Positions 62,601 through 64,000 of a stretch of 64,000 bases of DNA are shown here, in pieces. The first letter of the stretch is position 1, and the number at the start of each line of letters is the position of its first letter. The notes under the pieces were generated by a model that was not told the DNA's origin, did not search any database, and worked only from the letters and a program-made list of their open reading frames with translations. Made by a program: the position numbers and the translations under genes. Source of the stretch: Amblyornis subalaris (Eukaryota; Chordata; Aves; Passeriformes; Ptilonorhynchidae); the NCBI GenBank assembly GCA_018881555.1, contig JACAXG010000080.1, forward strand, positions 558,001-622,000. The letters are read 5' to 3'.

Positions 62601-64000
62601 TGACAAAAGGATAATTAAATTTATGAGAATAGAACATTAATTAATATGTGAGGTTTCCTATATCAACATAATGTTTAAAGTGGGTAATAATTGAATGCAC
62701 TGCCAATCACTGACCTACAACTAGACTTCAAACCACTGATCACCACCGTGAACCAACTCACACGCACAAGAATGGCCCAGAATGGCATCCTTGTCTAAAG
62801 TTTGGCTCTTGCTTCACATCTCTTAGGAAGCACAGACACTCTCCCTGACCTCACCGTGACTGGTTGCACAGTGTTCCCCCTTCTAGGAGGGAATGAAAGA
62901 CTCCAATAAACAGGAAAGTGCTCAGAAATAAAAATAAACCCACAGACTTTGGAATGCCTTCTCTTTTTTTCCAAATTAATTCTCCCCATTCTTCAGTCTC
63001 ATGTCTTACTTGGAAAACTGAAGTGAGAAGCAGGAAAGCAACCCTTGGACTGCTCACTAAAATTTCAGTGGAGAAGCTGCTGTGAGAAATGAAGACCACC
63101 AGGAAAAAACAAGAAGCAAAAAAGGGAAGCAGTCTCCTGCCATCCTGGTAAATACAGCCCAGCCTCATCTGTCAGCCCCTGGCACAGAGGGCAGAGAGCA
63201 GCACAGCTGCATGTGAAGTACATCACATTGGCATCACGTTTTCTAAGGAAAGACACCCNAGTTTGTGCTTCCAGAAGATTAACTCTGATCCCAAAAGTGG
63301 ACACGGGTGAAGCAAAGGAGAAATTAATCACACTTAAGGGCAAAAATACTGTGTGCATCTGGCCAGAGGCTGCCACTGTCCTCCCCATTNCACTGTCAGA
63401 GCATGAGAGCAGATGACACTGATGGAAAGCCACATTGGGAATGGGTTTGTGTTCTTCTGAATTGTTAGCCTATGTCTGTGAACTGCTTTAAACATATATG
63501 TGAAGCATAAAACCAATTAACAGACCACAAATATAGGTATTATTAATGATTTAAAATGCCTGGTACATTAGTCACAANTAAAAGCAAATGACTTATTTGT
63601 TTTCCTGTTAAGGTGCCAGTAAGAGTGGCAGATAGAAACAAGCAGTCTTGGTTGCTTACAGATAATAGCTGCTCATTTGGCATAGAAAATCACTGGTGGG
63701 TAACTGAGGTTTTACACAAGTCAAAGGCAAAATCCACTGCAACTTCAGCACAGCCATGCAGGGATCAGNGATGGCATCAGTCAATACAGGGAAACTCTCC
63801 ACTCCCTCCAGGCAGAACTTGCTGCTAAGGTTTCCCCAGAACCAAACACAGCTGAGAGAGAGNGCAGCAACTCAGGACAGAACAAAGGTTTGCTCACACA
63901 CCCCTGGGTGGAAGTGTCTCTGCTGGAGGAGACAGCAGGAGTGAAAAACATTCATCCATTACCTTTGGGCGCTTCCATTGCACATTCTCCTTTGTTTTTG
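21558..64000 (-). CDS. Classical-fold calpain of the CAPN5/CAPN6 type, 12 exons visible, N-terminus beyond the window
   Basis: Predicted intracellular Ca2+-dependent cysteine protease. Exons in transcript order: 63963->64000, 42524-42655, 41854-42062, 41312-41504, 38255-38448, 36532-36609, 35165-35360, 31709-31831, 30412-30614, 29644-29765, 23233-23369, 21558-21740. All junctions keep phase with GT-AG ends. Domains: end of the N-terminal segment, protease core (GNCWF Cys, GHAYS His, RNPWG Asn), C2-like domain III, and a C-terminal C2 domain instead of EF hands, which marks the CAPN5/6 branch. Visible coding totals about 600 residues against about 640 for the family. The core resembles CAPN5, while the C-terminal half ([21 protein letters not shown]...DQFLGQ, FSSDDL) resembles CAPN6. 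Placental CAPN6 has lost the catalytic Cys; this protein keeps all three residues. Orthology (CAPN6, or a third CAPN5/6 paralogue) cannot be settled by eye, so no symbol is given. Confidence 0.92.
22963..23015 (+). repeat. 17-bp tandem repeat, three imperfect copies
   Basis: ccttggaatgaaat[g/a]tg repeated three times in the last calpain intron (21741-23232). The rest of that intron shows nothing else. Confidence 0.85.
23233..23369 (-). CDS. Calpain exon: C2 domain core
   Basis: Acceptor gtgtttcag, donor ATCCAG|gtgagg. [19 protein letters not shown], then [15 protein letters not shown], parallel to CAPN6 NPYLVIKCG and AIFYRRTTDIP. Phase 1 in, 0 out. Confidence 0.95.
23534..23760 (-). mobile_element. 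CR1 LINE 3' fragment in a calpain intron
   Basis: Starts 'agaatcatggaatggtttgg' and runs through ccaggttgctccaagccctg and cagcttctctgggcaatctg: the reverse complement of a CR1 3' end. Confidence 0.9.
23761..29643 (-). other. Calpain intron, remainder
   Basis: About 5.9 kb of mixed sequence with no coding exon I can support. Contains a short poly-A/T stretch near 27200-27230 and many chance frames of 60-100 codons. Confidence 0.5.
29644..29765 (-). CDS. Calpain exon: start of C-terminal C2 domain
   Basis: Acceptor gatttttcag, donor GGAG|gtaagt. [20 protein letters not shown] then [14 protein letters not shown] and GYP..VTQI are shared with CAPN6. Phase 2 in, 1 out. Confidence 0.95.
30412..30614 (-). 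CDS. Calpain exon: domain III
   Basis: Acceptor tcctgctgcag, donor CTCAG|gtgggt. [38 protein letters not shown] and [13 protein letters not shown]. Phase 0 in, 2 out. Confidence 0.95.
31709..31831 (-). CDS. Calpain exon: start of C2-like domain III
   Basis: Acceptor ctctgctcccag, donor CTCAAG|gtgggc; 41 codons, phase 0 at both ends. [16 protein letters not shown] and [13 protein letters not shown]. Confidence 0.95.
32095..32350 (+). mobile_element. CR1 LINE 3' fragment in a calpain intron
   Basis: 'aaggtgaggttagattgggt', then gaggccctggcacaggctgc and ctggaagtgtccaaggg: plus-oriented CR1 3' end, antisense to the calpain. The rest of the intron (32351-34918) has no recognisable gene. Confidence 0.9.
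34919..35163 (-). repeat. 63-bp minisatellite copying a calpain exon end and splice donor
   Basis: At least three copies flank and enter the N gap, next to the real exon end. Each unit (plus strand from ctgggggttctgaagg to gggattcccac) holds about 30 bp of the 3' end of exon 35165-35360, its CAG|gtggga donor and about 30 bp of intron. The unit is 63 bp, a multiple of three, and has no stop in the coding frame, so reading through adds 21-residue repeats. The leftmost copy lacks two bases of the ctctct run (unit 61 bp). Confidence 0.92.
35035..35099. other. Assembly gap (65 N) inside the 63-bp minisatellite
   Basis: Flanked by identical repeat units on both sides, so copy number is unresolved. 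Confidence 0.97.
35165..35360 (-). CDS. Calpain exon: end of core; 3' end copied into a minisatellite
   Basis: Acceptor ccgtggcacag, donor CCCCAG|gtggga. [20 protein letters not shown] through [18 protein letters not shown]. Its terminal coding bases plus donor recur as a 63-bp tandem array in the following intron (34919-35163), so several near-identical donors compete downstream. Confidence 0.95.
35361..36531 (-). other. Calpain intron, nothing else seen
   Basis: No repeat family or additional exon recognised. The 36610-38254 and 38449-41311 introns are likewise free of recognisable genes except for the simple repeats listed separately. Confidence 0.5.
36532..36609 (-). CDS. Calpain exon: SEEW linker
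   Basis: A 78-nt exon, acceptor ttccttttag, donor TTCTG|gtgagt. Reads [20 protein letters not shown] then NDGEF, the counterpart of CAPN6 SEEWQQLTASDRKNLGL and DDGEFW. Confidence 0.95.
38255..38448 (-). CDS. Calpain exon: catalytic His and Asn
   Basis: Acceptor ctcgtgcccaag (AAG rather than CAG), donor GACGG|gtgagt. [15 protein letters not shown] leads to VGHAYSV (catalytic His) and [12 protein letters not shown] (catalytic Asn and the adjacent Trp). Phase 0 in, 2 out. Confidence 0.95.
39655..39760. repeat. AT-rich low-complexity stretch
   Basis: TAAATAT/TATTA-rich run in the 38449-41311 calpain intron, followed by a poly-A tract near 39894-39911. Confidence 0.75.
40222..40246 (+). repeat. 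(TTTA)n microsatellite
   Basis: About six tandem copies of the tetranucleotide TTTA in a calpain intron. Confidence 0.9.
41312..41504 (-). CDS. Calpain exon: PC1/PC2 junction
   Basis: Acceptor gttgcctccag, donor ATTGCG|gtgagt. [23 protein letters not shown] and [10 protein letters not shown]. Phase 2 in, 0 out. Confidence 0.95.
41854..42062 (-). CDS. Calpain exon: protease core PC1
   Basis: Acceptor ggtttcccag, donor GCCAA|gtatga. [28 protein letters not shown] and [13 protein letters not shown] are shared with both CAPN5 and CAPN6. Phase 0 in, 2 out. Confidence 0.96.
42524..42655 (-). CDS. Calpain exon: catalytic cysteine
   Basis: Acceptor gctttgccag, donor CAGCAG|gtgggt; 44 codons, phase 0 at both ends. 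Reads [20 protein letters not shown] then [15 protein letters not shown]. The active-site Cys sits in GNCWF; placental CAPN6 has Lys there. Confidence 0.96.
43411..43495 (-). other. Weak exon-like segment in calpain intron
   Basis: On the minus strand the frame [17 protein letters not shown] ends at a consensus donor (TCTGAG|gtgaga). The acceptor side (accaaagggcag) is poor. Possibly chance. Confidence 0.15.
45699..45986 (+). CDS. Candidate terminal exon of an unrecognised plus-strand gene
   Basis: A long pyrimidine tract (ctgattttaaatggtttgtc onward) leads to tgtaacag; 95 codons stay open from the acceptor to TAA (45984-45986). The composition looks protein-like ([19 protein letters not shown], then a Trp/Phe-containing tail ending HDSLK). 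AATAAA overlaps the stop codon (45982-45987), which would leave almost no 3' UTR. It lies antisense inside the calpain intron, and I found no upstream exons. I do not recognise the sequence; chance is possible. Confidence 0.25.
   Translation, partial: SNLVNCLAVLSRSGSHSTPICAFLDPHPMKTLMTTKLRESPVGLQQHKPSLDYSKEFISPAVHSPYRSFAKRCEPWEATDAHFTGAMKWFHDSLK
47863..47893 (+). repeat. 10-bp tandem repeat, three copies
   Basis: ctcaaaccac repeated in the long calpain intron; short and probably neutral. Confidence 0.85.
48778..48863 (-). CDS. Coding-like internal exon of unknown gene, nested in calpain intron
   Basis: An 86-nt segment with good splice sites: acceptor atttcccatcttag, donor TCTG|gtgagc. It has one stop-free protein-like frame, [19 protein letters not shown] followed by AEQWVAFGS, an amphipathic helix pattern rich in Glu, Lys and Asp. 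It needs a phase-2 exon before it and leaves phase 1. It matches no part of CAPN5/6 that I know and would sit between WKRPK and LCEDP, where both flanking exons are phase 0, so it cannot be an in-frame calpain cassette. It could belong to a nested gene. No partner exon was identified. Confidence 0.35.
50698..50753 (-). other. Exon-like segment, minus strand
   Basis: 56 nt between ctttatcag and TGTGAG|gtaagg. Only one frame is open ([18 protein letters not shown]), ending in phase 0, so it cannot join directly to the 48778-48863 segment. Weak evidence. Confidence 0.15.
50764..51252 (+). other. 162-codon open frame, probably noncoding
   Basis: Longest stop-free stretch in the right third. It has no domain, signal peptide or plausible splice context, and its composition follows local GC content. 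Listed only because of its length. Confidence 0.15.
52300..56570. other. Calpain intron stretch without features
   Basis: No interspersed repeat or exon with convincing splice sites recognised across this stretch. Confidence 0.4.
56572..56642 (+). repeat. (AAT)n microsatellite
   Basis: About 23 uninterrupted copies of the trinucleotide, which makes polymorphism likely. Confidence 0.97.
58319..58332. promoter_or_regulatory. RFX-type X-box palindrome
   Basis: GTTGCCAGGGCAAC is a near-perfect inverted repeat matching the RFX factor consensus (GTTGCC-ATGG-CAAC type), common in promoters of cilium genes. It lies in a locally GC-rich segment of the calpain first intron. Function is inferred from the motif alone. 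Confidence 0.5.
58338..58430 (+). repeat. GAGGAGCAG/GAGGAGCAT minisatellite
   Basis: Imperfect units of 9-12 bp immediately after the X-box. It is stop-free in several frames, giving Glu/Gln, Arg/Ser and Leu- or Pro/Ala-rich artefact peptides of 79-177 codons over 58175-58714. Confidence 0.92.
62236..62475 (+). mobile_element. CR1 LINE 3' end
   Basis: 'aaggataaatttcttcacca', then gcactggaacaggctgccca and gatcctagaagtcttttcc with a decayed ATTCTATG tail. Plus orientation; same type as the copy at 1-157. The flanking stretches 58800-62235 and 62476-63962 contain no gene I can support. Confidence 0.85.
63963..64000 (-). CDS. Calpain N-terminal exon, partial at window edge
   Basis: Reads [12 protein letters not shown] then donor gtaatgg. 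This is the conserved WKRP(K/Q) that closes the first coding exon of CAPN5 and CAPN6. Phase 0. The start codon and about 40 residues lie outside the window. Confidence 0.88.

Larger units (their letters stand above)
42656..63962 (-). other. Long first visible calpain intron (about 21.3 kb)
   Basis: Bounded by donor gtaatgg (63962) and acceptor gctttgccag (42656). It holds a few isolated exon-like segments (43.4, 45.7, 48.8 and 50.7 kb), (AAT)n and GAGGAGCAG repeats, an RFX-type site and one CR1 copy. Otherwise I see no gene. Long first introns often hold regulatory elements, but none can be proved here. Confidence 0.8.

Overview
The window looks like vertebrate nuclear DNA from a bird, probably a songbird. 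Genes are split by GT-AG introns, the interspersed repeats are CR1 LINE 3' ends with the avian ATTCTAT-type tail, and two blocks resemble songbird ERV LTRs. The assembly is a draft: two N gaps (932-1040, 35035-35099), both inside tandem repeats, and single ambiguous bases throughout.

Layout. (1) 1-2.1 kb: a CR1 tail, a GC-rich minisatellite with a gap, then a CpG island with CCAAT and GC boxes, a YY1-type element and a strong splice donor. (2) 2.5-16.9 kb, plus strand: a divergent p21-activated kinase (PAK, group I type). Twelve exons (6043-16868) join in phase to 455 codons with all kinase catalytic motifs. The N-terminal CRIB/autoinhibitory part is badly eroded, and a candidate extra first coding exon lies at 2536-2657. 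(3) 16.9-21.5 kb: the stretch between the two convergent genes, with TA-rich simple repeats, two LTR-like blocks and GC-rich sequence. (4) 21.56 kb to beyond the right edge, minus strand: a calpain of the CAPN5/CAPN6 type. Twelve exons are visible, from the terminal C2 exon (21558-21740) to the end of the N-terminal exon (63963 to beyond 64000), all in phase and with an intact Cys-His-Asn triad. Its first visible intron is about 21.3 kb and holds isolated exon-like segments, simple repeats and an RFX-type X-box.

Biological reading. PAK1 with CAPN5 and PAK3 with CAPN6 are neighbouring pairs in mammals, and PAK3/CAPN6 are convergent. Here a strongly diverged PAK lies tail to tail with a calpain intermediate between CAPN5 and CAPN6. 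The simplest inference is another copy of the PAK-calpain paralogon, possibly a whole-genome-duplication pair missing from mammals. The alternative is the CAPN6 locus with an unusual PAK beside it. The other striking structure is a 63-bp in-frame minisatellite in which the end of a calpain exon and its splice donor have been tandemly copied into the following intron.

I saw no tRNA, rRNA, CRISPR array or bacterial-type feature. Identities rest on motif and exon-structure recognition by eye; no database search was run.
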